Shown in pieces: positions 26,873 through 36,510 of a stretch of 64,000 nt of DNA; position 1 is the first letter of the stretch; the number at the start of each line of letters is the position of its first letter. The stretch is taken from the NCBI RefSeq assembly GCF_900107545.1, contig NZ_FNQZ01000005.1, forward strand, positions 62,001 to 126,000, read 5' to 3'. Made by a program: the position numbers and the translations under genes. Source of the DNA: Pseudobutyrivibrio sp. ACV-2 (GTDB lineage Bacteria; Bacillota; Clostridia; Lachnospirales; Lachnospiraceae). The notes beneath the pieces were generated by a model. That model was given only the letters and a program-made list of their open reading frames with translations. It was not told where the DNA came from and did no database searches.

Positions 26873-27598
26873 TTACTTTTCCATAGCAGAATTCATTATC
26901 TCAAACTTCTGCTGGGCAGCATAGATAAGCTCTGCTGCCTGTAGTAGTTCTTCATCCATGTCAAGTTCCATAGCATCTAAAGATTCTTCCTTATTAGATA
27001 GGGACTTGTACTTAATATCGTGCTCAAGTGAAGCCCACAAATCCATAGCTAAAGTCCTAATCTGAATTTCAACTGGAACCAGTTGTTTCTTACTCATGAA
27101 GTAAACAGGTACCCTGATAATCATGTGCAAGCTGCGGTAACCATTCGGCTTCGGGCTGGCGATGTAGTCCTTTATCTCCAAAATCTGGATATCATCCTGT
27201 GCCAATATCCTATCCCTGATTAGATACACATCCTTAATATATGGGCACACACATCTGATACCTGCTATGTCATAAATGTTATTAAACGCCTCTGTGAGCG
27301 ACAATCTCATTCCCTTCTTTTCCAGTTTTCCAAGTATGCTCTTGGATGATTTCAGCCTGGTATCAATATGGTGGATAGGTACACGTTGTCCTCTAAATTC
27401 AAACTCATCCCTAATAATATTTAATCTGGCTGTAGCGAGATTCATTGCAGCATTGTACATCTTAAGGATTGGTTCCATAGTGTGTGAGAACTCATCCTCC
27501 ATTGCAGCAATACGAGCCATATTATTTTCATAGGGATTCCCCAATGCAACCAATTCAGTTACCGATAATTCTTCTTCAATTATTATTTCCTTTTCCAT
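26873..27598 (-). CDS. relQ: Small alarmone synthetase (RelQ/YjbM-type GTP pyrophosphokinase)
   Basis: A 241-residue RelA/SpoT-domain protein without hydrolase or TGS/ACT regions, the size of Gram-positive small alarmone synthetases. Conserved synthetase motifs are HIDTRLKSSKSILGKLEKKG, NIYDIAGIRCVCPY, YIASPKPNGYRSLHMII and VEIQIRTLAMDLWASLEHDIKYK. It transfers pyrophosphate from ATP to GTP or GDP to make (p)ppGpp. It stands alone on the minus strand and may be monocistronic. Confidence 0.92.
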   Translation of the reverse strand: MEKEIIIEEELSVTELVALGNPYENNMARIAAMEDEFSHTMEPILKMYNAAMNLATARLNIIRDEFEFRGQRVPIHHIDTRLKSSKSILGKLEKKGMRLSLTEAFNNIYDIAGIRCVCPYIKDVYLIRDRILAQDDIQILEIKDYIASPKPNGYRSLHMIIRVPVYFMSKKQLVPVEIQIRTLAMDLWASLEHDIKYKSLSNKEESLDAMELDMDEELLQAAELIYAAQQKFEIMNSAMEK

Positions 27599-27684
27599 AC
27601 TTTTATGTTAACGATTAAGCTTTGCGAATGCCATAAAATAAGTCTTAACATTTTCTTAACTTTTGCTGAAGAATATGTGAACAC

Positions 27685-27724
27685 AAAAAATCCTGAGCAT
27701 CAGGCACTAGCCCACACTCAGGAT
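27685..27724 (-). terminator. Terminator after dapL
   Basis: Stem TCCTGAG...CTCAGGA followed by TTTTTTG on the minus strand. Confidence 0.82.
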
Positions 27725-27753
27725 AATTTATCATCCTATTTTTATATAAACTA

Positions 27754-28977
27754 TTAAAGTGTCTTTATTCTTTCAATGGCTCTAACTGTATTTTCAGCAG
27801 AACCAAATGCTGTCAGTCTGAAGTAACCTTCACCTGATGGGCCGAAGCCTGCGCCAGGGGTACCTACTATCTGAACCTTTTCAAGGAGATAATCAAAGAA
27901 ATCCCATGATGTCATGTTCTGTGGAGTCTTGAGCCAGATATATGGAGCATTAACGCCACCATATACCTCGAAGCCTGCGTCCTTAAGACCTGTGTAGATA
28001 GTCTTTGCATTGTTCATGTAGTAGCCAACCTGCTCACGTATCTGAGCCTGTCCTTCTGGGGAATAAACAGCCTCACCGGCGCGCTGAATGATGTAAGGTG
28101 CACCGTTGAATTTGGTGCCGTGACGACGAGCCCACATTCCGTGTAATGAAACTCCGTCGAATACCAAATCCTTTGGAACTACTGTGTAACCAAGGCGTAC
28201 TCCTGTGAAGCCAGCATTCTTTGAGAATGAGTGAATCTCGATGGCACATGTCTTGGAGCCAGTACATTCGTAAATACTGTGTGGAACATCTGCCTCGGAA
28301 ATATATGCCTCGTATGCAGCATCAAAAATAATAAGGCTGCCATTTTTGTTAGCGTAATCAACCCACTGCTGAAGCTGACTCTTTGTGAGAGTAGTTCCTG
28401 TAGGGTTGTTTGGAAGACAAAGATAGATTACATCTGGTGTCTCCTTTGGAAATTCTGGAACAAATTTATTATCTGCTGTGGTAGGCATGTAGATTAAATC
28501 TGACCATTTACCAAGGGTCTCATCATAAGTACCAAGACGGCCTGCCATAACATTTGAATCCACATATACAGGATATACAGGGTCACATACGGCGATTTTA
28601 ACGTCTTGTGCAAAAAGCTCCTGAATGTCTGCTGAGTCTGACTTTGCTCCATCAGAAACAAAAATCTCATCTGCGGAAATATCACAACCTCTAGTCCGAT
28701 AATCATTTTTAGCGATTGTCTCACGAAGGAATGGATATCCCAAATCTGGAGCGTATCCGTGGAAGCTATCAGCTGCGCCCATCTCGTCAACTGCGCTGTG
28801 AAGTGCGTTAATCATAGCTGGTGCTATAGGCTGAGTAACATCACCGATACCAAGTCTGATTATATCTGCATTAGGATTGGCCTCGCTGTATGCGGCCACC
28901 TTTTTAGCTATAGTTGAAAAAAGATAGCTTCCTGGAAGCTTTTGAAAATTAGTATTAACCTTGAACATGTCTGCCAC
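27754..28977 (-). CDS. dapL: LL-diaminopimelate aminotransferase
   Basis: PLP enzyme of 407 residues that converts tetrahydrodipicolinate and glutamate directly to LL-diaminopimelate, for lysine and peptidoglycan synthesis. The DapL-type opening SYLFSTIAKKVAAY with ADIIRLGIGDVTQPI is clear. The cofactor lysine is in SFSKNAGFTGVRLGYT, and CLPNNPTGT is the usual fold I marker. It lies 14 bases after the hisA-type gene on the same strand, so the two probably share a transcript. Confidence 0.95.
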   Translation of the reverse strand: MADMFKVNTNFQKLPGSYLFSTIAKKVAAYSEANPNADIIRLGIGDVTQPIAPAMINALHSAVDEMGAADSFHGYAPDLGYPFLRETIAKNDYRTRGCDISADEIFVSDGAKSDSADIQELFAQDVKIAVCDPVYPVYVDSNVMAGRLGTYDETLGKWSDLIYMPTTADNKFVPEFPKETPDVIYLCLPNNPTGTTLTKSQLQQWVDYANKNGSLIIFDAAYEAYISEADVPHSIYECTGSKTCAIEIHSFSKNAGFTGVRLGYTVVPKDLVFDGVSLHGMWARRHGTKFNGAPYIIQRAGEAVYSPEGQAQIREQVGYYMNNAKTIYTGLKDAGFEVYGGVNAPYIWLKTPQNMTSWDFFDYLLEKVQIVGTPGAGFGPSGEGYFRLTAFGSAENTVRAIERIKTL

Positions 28978-28991
28978 CTAAATCCTTTCAA

Positions 28992-29780
28992 TTACCTGTG
29001 TACGATTCTCTTTACTATCCTGTCATAGGACAAGTCACCACCAAACAAATCAAGGCAAGAGCCTACTGTAAAGTCCATAACATTATCCGAAAGATAACTG
29101 ATAAGCTCGATGTCGCTATAATCGTGAACACCACCTGCATAGGTAATAGGGACTCTCTTATAAGGGGCAAGTAAACCAACCAAATCTCTGTCGATTCCCC
29201 CCTGTCTGCCTTCAACATCTGCTGCATGAATCAAGAACTCATCACAGAAATAAGCCAATCTATCCAGGAAATTATATGTAATTACCTCTTTAGAAATCTT
29301 CTGCCATCTGTCTGTAACAATAACAAATCTGTCATCCACTCTGGTGCAGGATAAATCAAGTACCAGGTGCTCTCGGCCAATCAACTTTGATAAATGTGCC
29401 AAAGCATCATAATCAACTCTTCCATCGTTAAACACGTAGGATGTAACAATAACATGACTCGCACCAGCATCTATATATTCCTGGGCTGTCTTGTCATCAA
29501 CACCGCCACCATATTGTAATCCACCAGGATATGCCCTAAGTGCCTCCAGGGCCATCTCTTTTGATGCCTCGTACTCTTTGGTGCCCTTCATGTTGAGATT
29601 GATAATATGGCCTCCCTTGAGACCATCCCTTTTGTAAAGATTAGCAAAATATGTCGCATCCTTATCTGCAACAAAATTCTCTTTTGGTTGACCATTTTCC
29701 TTTCCTAAATCTGAAAGTGTAGATCCGACAATCTGCTTCACCTTGCCATTGTGAATGTCAATACATGGCCTAAACTGCAT
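28992..29780 (-). CDS. hisA: HisA-type isomerase, eukaryote-like form
   Basis: A 262-residue TIM-barrel phosphoribosylformimino-AICAR ribotide isomerase, the fourth step of histidine synthesis. The opening FRPCIDIHNGKVKQIVGSTLSD, together with GGLQYGGGVDDKTAQEYIDAGASHVIV, is the version found in fungi and plants (HIS6-like) rather than the usual bacterial HisA. It has the longer insertions of that group. No other his gene lies nearby, so the gene is separated from any his operon. It is followed closely by dapL. Confidence 0.88.
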   Translation of the reverse strand: MQFRPCIDIHNGKVKQIVGSTLSDLGKENGQPKENFVADKDATYFANLYKRDGLKGGHIINLNMKGTKEYEASKEMALEALRAYPGGLQYGGGVDDKTAQEYIDAGASHVIVTSYVFNDGRVDYDALAHLSKLIGREHLVLDLSCTRVDDRFVIVTDRWQKISKEVITYNFLDRLAYFCDEFLIHAADVEGRQGGIDRDLVGLLAPYKRVPITYAGGVHDYSDIELISYLSDNVMDFTVGSCLDLFGGDLSYDRIVKRIVHR

Positions 29781-29842
29781 AATTCATAATCCTCCCGGCC
29801 GTTATACTTTTCGTTTATTTCTTTATCACGCTAAAGTGTGAC

Positions 29843-31150
29843 TTACAACAAAGTATAACTGCTAAGACCGTTACTTTCAATAACAGTTTCGTAAAATTTA
29901 GTTGCGATTTTAAGTAAATATTCGGTATCTTTCACACCTGCTGTCTCGAAAGGAGAATGCATGGCAAGCTGAGGTAATCCAATGTCCACTCCGTTGATGG
30001 AAACATGAGCATTTGAGATGTTTCCAAGAGTGGAACCACCTGCCACATCAGAGCGGTTTACAAAGGTCTGATAAGGCACGTCTGACATTTTACAAAGCTC
30101 TGTGAAAATGCCATATGCCAGTCCATCTGTCATGTACTTTTGATTGGCGTTGAATTTTACGACTACACCCTCGTTCATGTAGACCTTGTTTGTTGGGTCA
30201 CTCTTTTCAGAATAGTTTGGATGAAGTGCATGGGCATTGTCCGCAGATACCATAAATGAATTGGCAATAGCTTCTAGAAGCTTCGATTGGCTCTTATTCA
30301 TAGCCTCATTTATACGCACCATTGCGTCATATAAAAATGTTGAATCAGCTCCCTGCTTTGTTCCGCTACCCACCTCTTCGTTGTCAAAGGTTACATGTAT
30401 GGAAACTGATGAATCAGTATTGTTGGCTTCAAGTAATCCTCTCATTGAACTGTAGGAGCACTGCAAATCATCCAGTCTTCCGATGGATATAAATTCGTCC
30501 TTGGCGCCCCATACACGGCCTGCATCTCTGTTGTATAAGAATAGGTCTGAACCGATTATATCATCAGCCTTAACCTGCAGAGATTCAGCTACAAGCTCCT
30601 TTAGATTAAAGTTTTCATCCATTGAAATAAGTGGAAGCAAATCCTTTTGAGCATTGTATTTATATCCATCATTGGCCTCACGGTTCATGTGAATCGCAAG
30701 GGATGGAAGCATGCATAGGTCACGGTCTAAATTCACAAGTCTAGTTTCGATGGTGCCCTCTCCAGCTCTTACGATGGCGCGACCTGCTATAGATAAAGGT
30801 CTGTCAAACCAAGGTGCCATAAGCATACCGCCGTATCGCTCTGTATTTAGCTTTACATAGTGACCTTCCTTCATCTCTGGCATTTCCTTAATTCTAAAGG
30901 TTGGTGAATCTGTGTGGGATGCCATAATCATGAAGCTCTTGTATTCCTTTTTAGGCATTCTAAAGGCCAAAATAGAAGAACCATTTCTGGTGACAAAATA
31001 ATTGCCGCCAAGCTTGAGATTCCATTCAGTTGCTTCTGATAGCTCCTCAAAACCTGCGGCTAAAAATTCTTTTCTTTGATTAGCCACCACATGAAACTGT
31101 GATGGACTGCTTTCTATAAAATCAAATAATCCTCTTACTGTCTTATTCAT
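29843..31150 (-). CDS. apeB: M18-family aminopeptidase
   Basis: Metallo-aminopeptidase of 435 residues (aspartyl aminopeptidase type). Metal and catalytic motifs visible are MASHTDSPTFRIKE, FDNEEVGSGTKQGADS and the C-terminal GLPQLAMHSPFETAG with the last metal-binding His. It is cytoplasmic and acts in peptide turnover. Its start overlaps the stop of the flavin reductase gene by four bases (ATGA), so it is part of an exonuclease / flavin reductase / aminopeptidase operon. Confidence 0.93.
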   Translation of the reverse strand: MNKTVRGLFDFIESSPSQFHVVANQRKEFLAAGFEELSEATEWNLKLGGNYFVTRNGSSILAFRMPKKEYKSFMIMASHTDSPTFRIKEMPEMKEGHYVKLNTERYGGMLMAPWFDRPLSIAGRAIVRAGEGTIETRLVNLDRDLCMLPSLAIHMNREANDGYKYNAQKDLLPLISMDENFNLKELVAESLQVKADDIIGSDLFLYNRDAGRVWGAKDEFISIGRLDDLQCSYSSMRGLLEANNTDSSVSIHVTFDNEEVGSGTKQGADSTFLYDAMVRINEAMNKSQSKLLEAIANSFMVSADNAHALHPNYSEKSDPTNKVYMNEGVVVKFNANQKYMTDGLAYGIFTELCKMSDVPYQTFVNRSDVAGGSTLGNISNAHVSINGVDIGLPQLAMHSPFETAGVKDTEYLLKIATKFYETVIESNGLSSYTLL

Positions 31151-31725
31151 TTCTTTTTCTTGCCTTTCTTTTTTACTGAATATCCAAAAGTCCCCTGTGG
31201 GCTGGTAAGTCCAAAATAAGTGCCATGGCTATATGCCAAAGGCTTTGATTTTTCAAGCTCAAAGCGCCCTGTTTCATTCATGTATTTTTCGTCTGCGTGG
31301 ACGCATAATACATCTGCCACAAACATAGTGTGGCTGCCATATTCATGAACCTCGCGAACTCTGCATTCAATGTTTACAGGAGATTCCTCAATGAGTGGTA
31401 CATCTACCTCATCTGCCTGAACCTTGTGAAGGTTGCAGCGCTGAAATTTGTCTACGTCTCTGCCTGATGTAACACCACAATAATCTGTGGCAAAGGCTAG
31501 TTCTTCTGTGGTTAGGTTGATAGCGAATTCCCCGGTTTCCATAATCATAGAATAGGAATATCTGCTAGGCCTTACTGAAATATAGGCCATAGGCGGATTA
31601 GTGCAGACTGTTCCTGTCCATGCAACAGTCAGGATATTATCCTTGCCATCCTTTCCTCTGCAGGTAACCATAACTGCCGGCAGTGGATATACCATATTCC
31701 CTGGCTTCCATTTTTGCTTTGCCAT
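31147..31725 (-). CDS. Flavin reductase family protein
   Basis: A 192-residue FMN-binding split-barrel protein. The motif TVAWTGTVCTNPPMAYISVRPSRYSY is characteristic of flavin reductase-like domains. Such proteins reduce FMN with NAD(P)H or act as stand-alone flavoproteins. The basic tail (KKKGKKKK) is unremarkable. It overlaps both neighbours (TAATG upstream, ATGA downstream). Confidence 0.88.
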   Translation of the reverse strand: MAKQKWKPGNMVYPLPAVMVTCRGKDGKDNILTVAWTGTVCTNPPMAYISVRPSRYSYSMIMETGEFAINLTTEELAFATDYCGVTSGRDVDKFQRCNLHKVQADEVDVPLIEESPVNIECRVREVHEYGSHTMFVADVLCVHADEKYMNETGRFELEKSKPLAYSHGTYFGLTSPQGTFGYSVKKKGKKKK

Positions 31726-32621
31726 TAGCTTTCTTCCTTTCCTAGCATCATCTCGGAGAAGGTGCCCATATAGGCGTTGCCCTTTCCAAGTAAAAATTCT
31801 AAATCGTCCATAAAGGCTTTGGTTTTAGGATCATCAGCAAATCCCTTTTCTTTAAGCTCTTCAAGGAACTGCTCTCCTAACTTCGAATCGATGATATAGT
31901 TCTCATCTGACTCCGGGTCATCAAAGCTGCGGTTTTTAACGTATTCGCCACGGAATTTTTTGTATTCGGCAGCCTTTACGCCGTCAAACTTCATTCCGTC
32001 TGTTTCGATAATGCGAATGCACTGAAGCATATCCTCAGCGTCGTTTAAAGCGTTGTGAGCTACATAGCCACCAAGACCGCATATGGTCTTCATATCTGCA
32101 AGAGAAAGATTGGCATCAAGGCCACCTGTAATGTCCAAGCTTACTTCCTTTTGGATGTTCTCAAAGGTGCTGATAAATTTAGCAACGCTTCTCTTGAGAG
32201 GCTTGTCTAAATTGCGGGATTCGAAATCTCTTTGGAAATTGTTTTTATCTCCGCCCCAAACGCAAATCTTGCCAACCTGCCATTTTTTGATGAGAGTGAT
32301 GAGCTCTGTCATAACATCCTCGTAGGCCGGTGCGTTTTCAAGCTCCTCATTTGTGAGGCCTGTGAGCTCTGTGATGAGTGGCGGCAGCTTGTGTCCCCTG
32401 GTGAGCTGAACTGTGGAATAGAATCTGTCCAGCTCCTCATGGGCTGGATTTGTGATAACAATACCTACAGAAATAACGTCCTCAATGGAGCTTTTCTTGA
32501 AGCGGGCGCTCAAATATTCAGCGTCCAAAAAAGCCTGATTCTTGCCTTTATATCCAAGGGGTGCAGTCTGACTTGGTCCCTTAACTTTTTTAGTTGTTTT
32601 AGATGAATTTGATGTTGCCAA
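31725..32621 (-). CDS. DEDD-family 3'-5' exonuclease domain protein
   Basis: A 298-residue protein with an exonuclease fold. The first acidic motif is FLDAEYLS near residue 32, and the later AHNALNDAEDM provides the His and Asp of a DEDDh site. The central PPLITELTGLTNEELENAPAYEDV helix is typical of the family. The substrate (DNA or small RNA) cannot be told. It is the first gene of the three-gene overlapping unit. Confidence 0.82.
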   Translation of the reverse strand: MATSNSSKTTKKVKGPSQTAPLGYKGKNQAFLDAEYLSARFKKSSIEDVISVGIVITNPAHEELDRFYSTVQLTRGHKLPPLITELTGLTNEELENAPAYEDVMTELITLIKKWQVGKICVWGGDKNNFQRDFESRNLDKPLKRSVAKFISTFENIQKEVSLDITGGLDANLSLADMKTICGLGGYVAHNALNDAEDMLQCIRIIETDGMKFDGVKAAEYKKFRGEYVKNRSFDDPESDENYIIDSKLGEQFLEELKEKGFADDPKTKAFMDDLEFLLGKGNAYMGTFSEMMLGKEES

Positions 32622-32674
32622 TTAGTTTTTCTCCATTTAAAAATCTCTAGTCATTGTATCACATAATTGTGATG

Positions 32675-32706
32675 AAAAAAACGGGCAGCACTCTCGCTGC
32701 CCGTGA
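32675..32706 (-). terminator. Terminator after mecA
   Basis: Perfect stem ACGGGCAGC-GAGAGT-GCTGCCCGT followed by TTTTTTT on the minus strand. Confidence 0.92.
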
Positions 32707-32719
32707 TAAATCTATTTAA

Positions 32720-33424
32720 TTAAATCTGTGATAGAACGTTTATACAGTCCTCACAAATGACATCTCCGTGCTCTAACAAAAATGCTCCGTCGAAGCTTTC
32801 CGTGAACATCTGAGAAGCATACTCAGCAATCACAAGAATAACTGCTGAAATCTGACGACGTGTAAGCTCGAAATTAAGCTTTACATAGTAATCATCACCA
32901 TAACGGTAAAGCACACTTTGAATACCTTCAAATTTTGGAATGTGCTTGCACAATTCAATAGCTGAATCCAAATCCTGCAAGATGGCCCACAGAGGAGTGT
33001 TAAGGTACTGACTTGTTACCTCATCCTTGTTGTCAGCAATGACTTCTGCTGACTGAACAGGCACATCTGCTGTGCTGCCTTTAATCGCTGTAACTGGATC
33101 TTTTTTGGTGGTAGAAAGTGTTTCCTGTAAACCTGTTAAATGCTTTTTTAATTCCTCGATAGCTGTAGCCAGACCTGAACTTGAATCTGGGGATATAAGT
33201 AGAGCTACATCACCCTGCGGCATAACTGTCATCTGTACGCTGTAGGCTTTTGCATGAGTCTGTATTCCTAAAGTCTCACACGCCTCAGCTAGTATATCCC
33301 TGATAAAGCTTTGGGTTTTTTCCTGGTCACTGACGAAATCTCCAAGCTCCATGCCGTTCTGTTCCATTTCTTCTTTGGTGATTACGCATCTGATTTTGTC
33401 CTCACCTATCTTCTTGAACTTCAT
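32720..33424 (-). CDS. mecA: Adaptor protein MecA-like
   Basis: A 234-residue adaptor that delivers substrates to the ClpC-ClpP protease. The N-terminal region MKFKKIGEDKIRCVITKEEMEQNGMELGDF is typical, and the acidic C-terminal domain carries YVKLNFELTRRQIS and FLLEHGDVIC. A polar linker (about 110-150) separates the domains. The ATG at 33424 follows GGAGGG; an upstream in-frame extension is not used. The role in competence or stress in this organism is unknown. Confidence 0.85.
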   Translation of the reverse strand: MKFKKIGEDKIRCVITKEEMEQNGMELGDFVSDQEKTQSFIRDILAEACETLGIQTHAKAYSVQMTVMPQGDVALLISPDSSSGLATAIEELKKHLTGLQETLSTTKKDPVTAIKGSTADVPVQSAEVIADNKDEVTSQYLNTPLWAILQDLDSAIELCKHIPKFEGIQSVLYRYGDDYYVKLNFELTRRQISAVILVIAEYASQMFTESFDGAFLLEHGDVICEDCINVLSQI

Positions 33425-33645
33425 CAGTTCCCTCCTTTCAAAAAAATTATAGGCTTTTCTAGTAACCCACATGTAGTCATATAAATCGTTATATATGGGA
33501 ATTATTTTCGTAGATTGTATCTAAAGTGTAGCAAATGATTTTATATGTGTCACGCATATTTCTGAGTTCTTTCTCTGAATAATTAGTGAACTGAGACACA
33601 AATCCCCATATACTGTCTAATACCCGATTTTTTTCACAAAACCCT

Positions 33646-34554
33646 TTACTTTACAATACCCACTATTGAATTAATGTCATTTATTTTCTTGCGCTCTAGA
33701 TAGTCAATCATGCCTGCAAGAATGTCGGTAGTAGCTGTTGGATTATAGAAATTTGCTGTTCCAACTGATACAGCAGTTGCCCCTGCCAGCATCATTTCAA
33801 TGGCATCCTCCCAGGTAGAAATTCCCCCCATTCCGATTATAGGGATTTTCACTGAGTTAGCACACTCGTATACCATTCTAACTGCGATAGGATGAACAGC
33901 AGGACCTGACATACCTCCGGTCTTGTTTGCTAGAACAAAACTCTGACGTTCTACATCGATTTTCATTCCTGTGAGAGTATTGATTAATGAAATAGCATCA
34001 GCACCCCCAGCCTCTGCGGCCTTGGCCATAACCTTTATATCCGTGACGTTAGGCGAAAGCTTCATTACAATAGGCTGCTTGGCGTGAGATTTAACAAGAC
34101 GAGTTATTTCCTCTACTGCTTTAGGATCCTGACCAAAGGCAATACCGCCTTCCTTAACATTTGGACAGGAGATGTTGATTTCAAGCATATCCACTCTTGG
34201 CTCGTTTGCCAATCTCTCAACCACTTCAATATATTCTTCGGCTGAATGACCGCAAACATTAACCAAAACTTTAGTATTTTCAAACTGTTCCAAAAATTTC
34301 AAATCTCGTTCACAAAATACCTCTACTCCAGGGTTCTGCAACCCGATGGCATTGAGCATTCCTGAGCGAACTTCTGCGATTCTTGGTGTAGGATTTCCAG
34401 GCCATGGCACATTTGCCACACCCTTTGTGACAACAGCTCCAAGGCTATTTAAATCTACGAATTCAGAGTATTCCATTCCTGAACCAAAGGTTCCTGAAGC
34501 CTCCATGATTGGATTTTGAAACTCCACTCCAGCAATAGTAACTTTTGTATTCAT
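33646..34554 (-). CDS. pyrD: Dihydroorotate dehydrogenase, class 1B catalytic subunit
   Basis: FMN-containing subunit of 302 residues that oxidises dihydroorotate to orotate using NAD+ through PyrK. Visible are GVEFQNPIMEASGTFG at the start, NISCPNVKEGG with the Cys of class 1 enzymes, and the FMN-binding IIGMGGISTWEDAIEMMLAGA. The start overlaps the pyrK stop (TAATG), consistent with a heterotetramer made in fixed ratio. Confidence 0.96.
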   Translation of the reverse strand: MNTKVTIAGVEFQNPIMEASGTFGSGMEYSEFVDLNSLGAVVTKGVANVPWPGNPTPRIAEVRSGMLNAIGLQNPGVEVFCERDLKFLEQFENTKVLVNVCGHSAEEYIEVVERLANEPRVDMLEINISCPNVKEGGIAFGQDPKAVEEITRLVKSHAKQPIVMKLSPNVTDIKVMAKAAEAGGADAISLINTLTGMKIDVERQSFVLANKTGGMSGPAVHPIAVRMVYECANSVKIPIIGMGGISTWEDAIEMMLAGATAVSVGTANFYNPTATTDILAGMIDYLERKKINDINSIVGIVK

Positions 34555-35318
34555 TATAGAACCACCTCCGTAGATAAAAATACTGGGCCATCCTTGCAGA
34601 CACGCTTGTTATTTACGTGGCTGTGATCATCCTTTTCTGTAGACTGGCATACACAGCCTAAGCATGCTCCAACACCACATGCCATGCGCTCCTCCATTGA
34701 AACATAGCATTTGATGTCCTTTTCTTTAGCGTATTCAGCAACTGCCTTAAGCATTGGCTTAGGGCCGCAAGCGTAAATCACATCTGCTGTGAGGTGGTTT
34801 TCTCTCATTGCATCCACAACTGTGCCATGAGTTCCTACAGAGCCGTCATCTGTGGCAATAATTAAATCTGAGGCAACATCTGTAAATTCCTCAACAAGGA
34901 ATAAATCGTCGTTACGATAACCCATTACAGCTATAACATCGCCAGGAAGCTGTCTTGCAAGCTCGTACATTGGTGGCACACCAATTCCACCACCTACTAC
35001 GATGGCTTTTTGTCCTTCAAGTGGAAATCCATTGCCAAGTGGTCCCATAACCTCTACACGGTCACCAAGCTTAAGCTCTGAAAACTCTTTGGTTCCTGCA
35101 CCTGCTACTCTGTACACTACCACCATCAAACCATATTCTTTATTGATTTCGCATATACTGATTGGACGAGGTAAAAGCTTGCTGCCATCGTTTGGAAAGA
35201 TATTTATAAACTGACCTGGAACAGCATAATCACATATTTTTGTTTCTAAGACCAATCTGAAAATACCTGAGGCTAACTCCTCCTGATGTATGACAGTGGC
35301 TGTTTCTTTTATTTTCAT
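34554..35318 (-). CDS. pyrK: Dihydroorotate dehydrogenase electron transfer subunit
   Basis: A 254-residue FAD and 2Fe-2S protein that passes electrons from PyrD to NAD+. The FAD-binding RPISICEINKEYG, the GGGIGVPPMYELA nucleotide site and the cysteine motif CGVGACLGCVC with a later VCKDGPVF Cys are all present. It precedes pyrD in the usual order. Confidence 0.96.
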   Translation of the reverse strand: MKIKETATVIHQEELASGIFRLVLETKICDYAVPGQFINIFPNDGSKLLPRPISICEINKEYGLMVVVYRVAGAGTKEFSELKLGDRVEVMGPLGNGFPLEGQKAIVVGGGIGVPPMYELARQLPGDVIAVMGYRNDDLFLVEEFTDVASDLIIATDDGSVGTHGTVVDAMRENHLTADVIYACGPKPMLKAVAEYAKEKDIKCYVSMEERMACGVGACLGCVCQSTEKDDHSHVNNKRVCKDGPVFLSTEVVL

Positions 35319-35390
35319 TATTACTATATCTCCTTAAGTTGTAAAAACTATCAGTGGACTTTTGTCCGCTCCCCTTAAGGGGATAATAAA

Positions 35391-36308
35391 TTAGAAAGCG
35401 CTTCTGATATCTTCAAGCATATCCTCTACTGCTGCACGGCTGGCACCTGCAAAATTCTCTTCGCCAAACTTAGCATATTTTTCCTGCTGATATGCTGCAA
35501 TGATTCCACGGCTTGAGTTTACGATTGCTCCAAGCCCATCCTCGTTGAAGAAGTTTACAAGATCAGCACCCTTACCGCCCTGAGCACCATAGCCTGGCAC
35601 AAGGATATAGGTGTGTGGCATAAGCTTTCTAAGCTTTGCACCCATCTCAGGATATGTAGCGCCTACAACAGCACCTACATTTGAATAGTCACCATCCATT
35701 GACTCTGAGCCCCACTCCTCAATCTTTTCAGCCATATGCTCATAAAGTGGACGGCCATCGATAAGTCTGTCCTGGAACTCACCAGAGGATGGGTTAGAGG
35801 TCTTGCAAAGTACGAAAATACCCTTGTCTTCCTCGTTACAAACATCTACGAAAGGCTTAACACCATCTGTACCAAGATAAGGATTTACTGTAGCCATATC
35901 TGCATCGAAGCCCTGATATTTGTAATCCCCTACCTGAACGCTACCAAGATGTCCTAAAGCATAAGCTGTTGATGTAGAACCGATGTCGCCTCTTTTGATA
36001 TCAGCTATTACGATAAGGCCAAGCTCCTTTGCGTAATCTACTGTTTTCTTGTATGCAATCATACCAGGGATACCGAAGCTTTCATACATAGCAATCTGTG
36101 GCTTTACTGCAGGGATTAAATCTGCGCAGGCATCCATAATCTGGCGGTTGTAGTCAAACATTGCCTCTCCTACAGCCTCTAAAGTCTGGCCGCATTCCGC
36201 TGTCCACTTATCTACAAGTGACTTGGGCATAAGCTTTAAGGTTGGGTCTAAGCCTACTACTATAGGGGCATCTTTCTCTTTAATCTGGGTAATGAGTTTT
36301 TGAATCAT
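35391..36308 (-). CDS. pyrF: Orotidine 5'-phosphate decarboxylase, long type
   Basis: A 305-residue enzyme for the last step of UMP synthesis. The catalytic Lys/Asp signature is VIADIKRGDIGSTS, and IVVGLDPTLKLMP marks the start of the barrel. It belongs to the longer (type 2) group of OMP decarboxylases. It follows pyrC across an unusual 200-base gap with a long inverted repeat. A small CCCCTTAAGGGG hairpin follows its stop. Confidence 0.95.
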   Translation of the reverse strand: MIQKLITQIKEKDAPIVVGLDPTLKLMPKSLVDKWTAECGQTLEAVGEAMFDYNRQIMDACADLIPAVKPQIAMYESFGIPGMIAYKKTVDYAKELGLIVIADIKRGDIGSTSTAYALGHLGSVQVGDYKYQGFDADMATVNPYLGTDGVKPFVDVCNEEDKGIFVLCKTSNPSSGEFQDRLIDGRPLYEHMAEKIEEWGSESMDGDYSNVGAVVGATYPEMGAKLRKLMPHTYILVPGYGAQGGKGADLVNFFNEDGLGAIVNSSRGIIAAYQQEKYAKFGEENFAGASRAAVEDMLEDIRSAF

Positions 36309-36340
36309 GACATTTTCCTTTCTATAAAAACATGTAGTCC

Positions 36341-36477
36341 GCTTGTTTTGGTAACAAATAGTTAATTTCTTGTTACGCTCACAAACTTGGTATTGCTACA
36401 CTCAACTAGAAATGTTTCGCTTTAGCAATACCAAATTTGAGAGCTACAAGGCTTAATTATTTGTTCCCAAAACAAGC
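36341..36477 (+). repeat. Long inverted repeat between pyrC and pyrF, 26-base-loop class
   Basis: Arms 36341-36397 and 36424-36477, the longest member of the family. The loop 36398-36423 contains ACACTCAACTAGAAATG and ends TTTCGCTTT; it has the same length as, and a similar sequence to, the loops at 7301 and 41237. Stem sequences differ between copies. The inner stem edge again has GTTACG on the left and GCTACAAG on the right. Confidence 0.85.
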
Positions 36478-36510
36478 TCATCTATGAATTTTAGATTAAA
36501 TCATTGTCTT

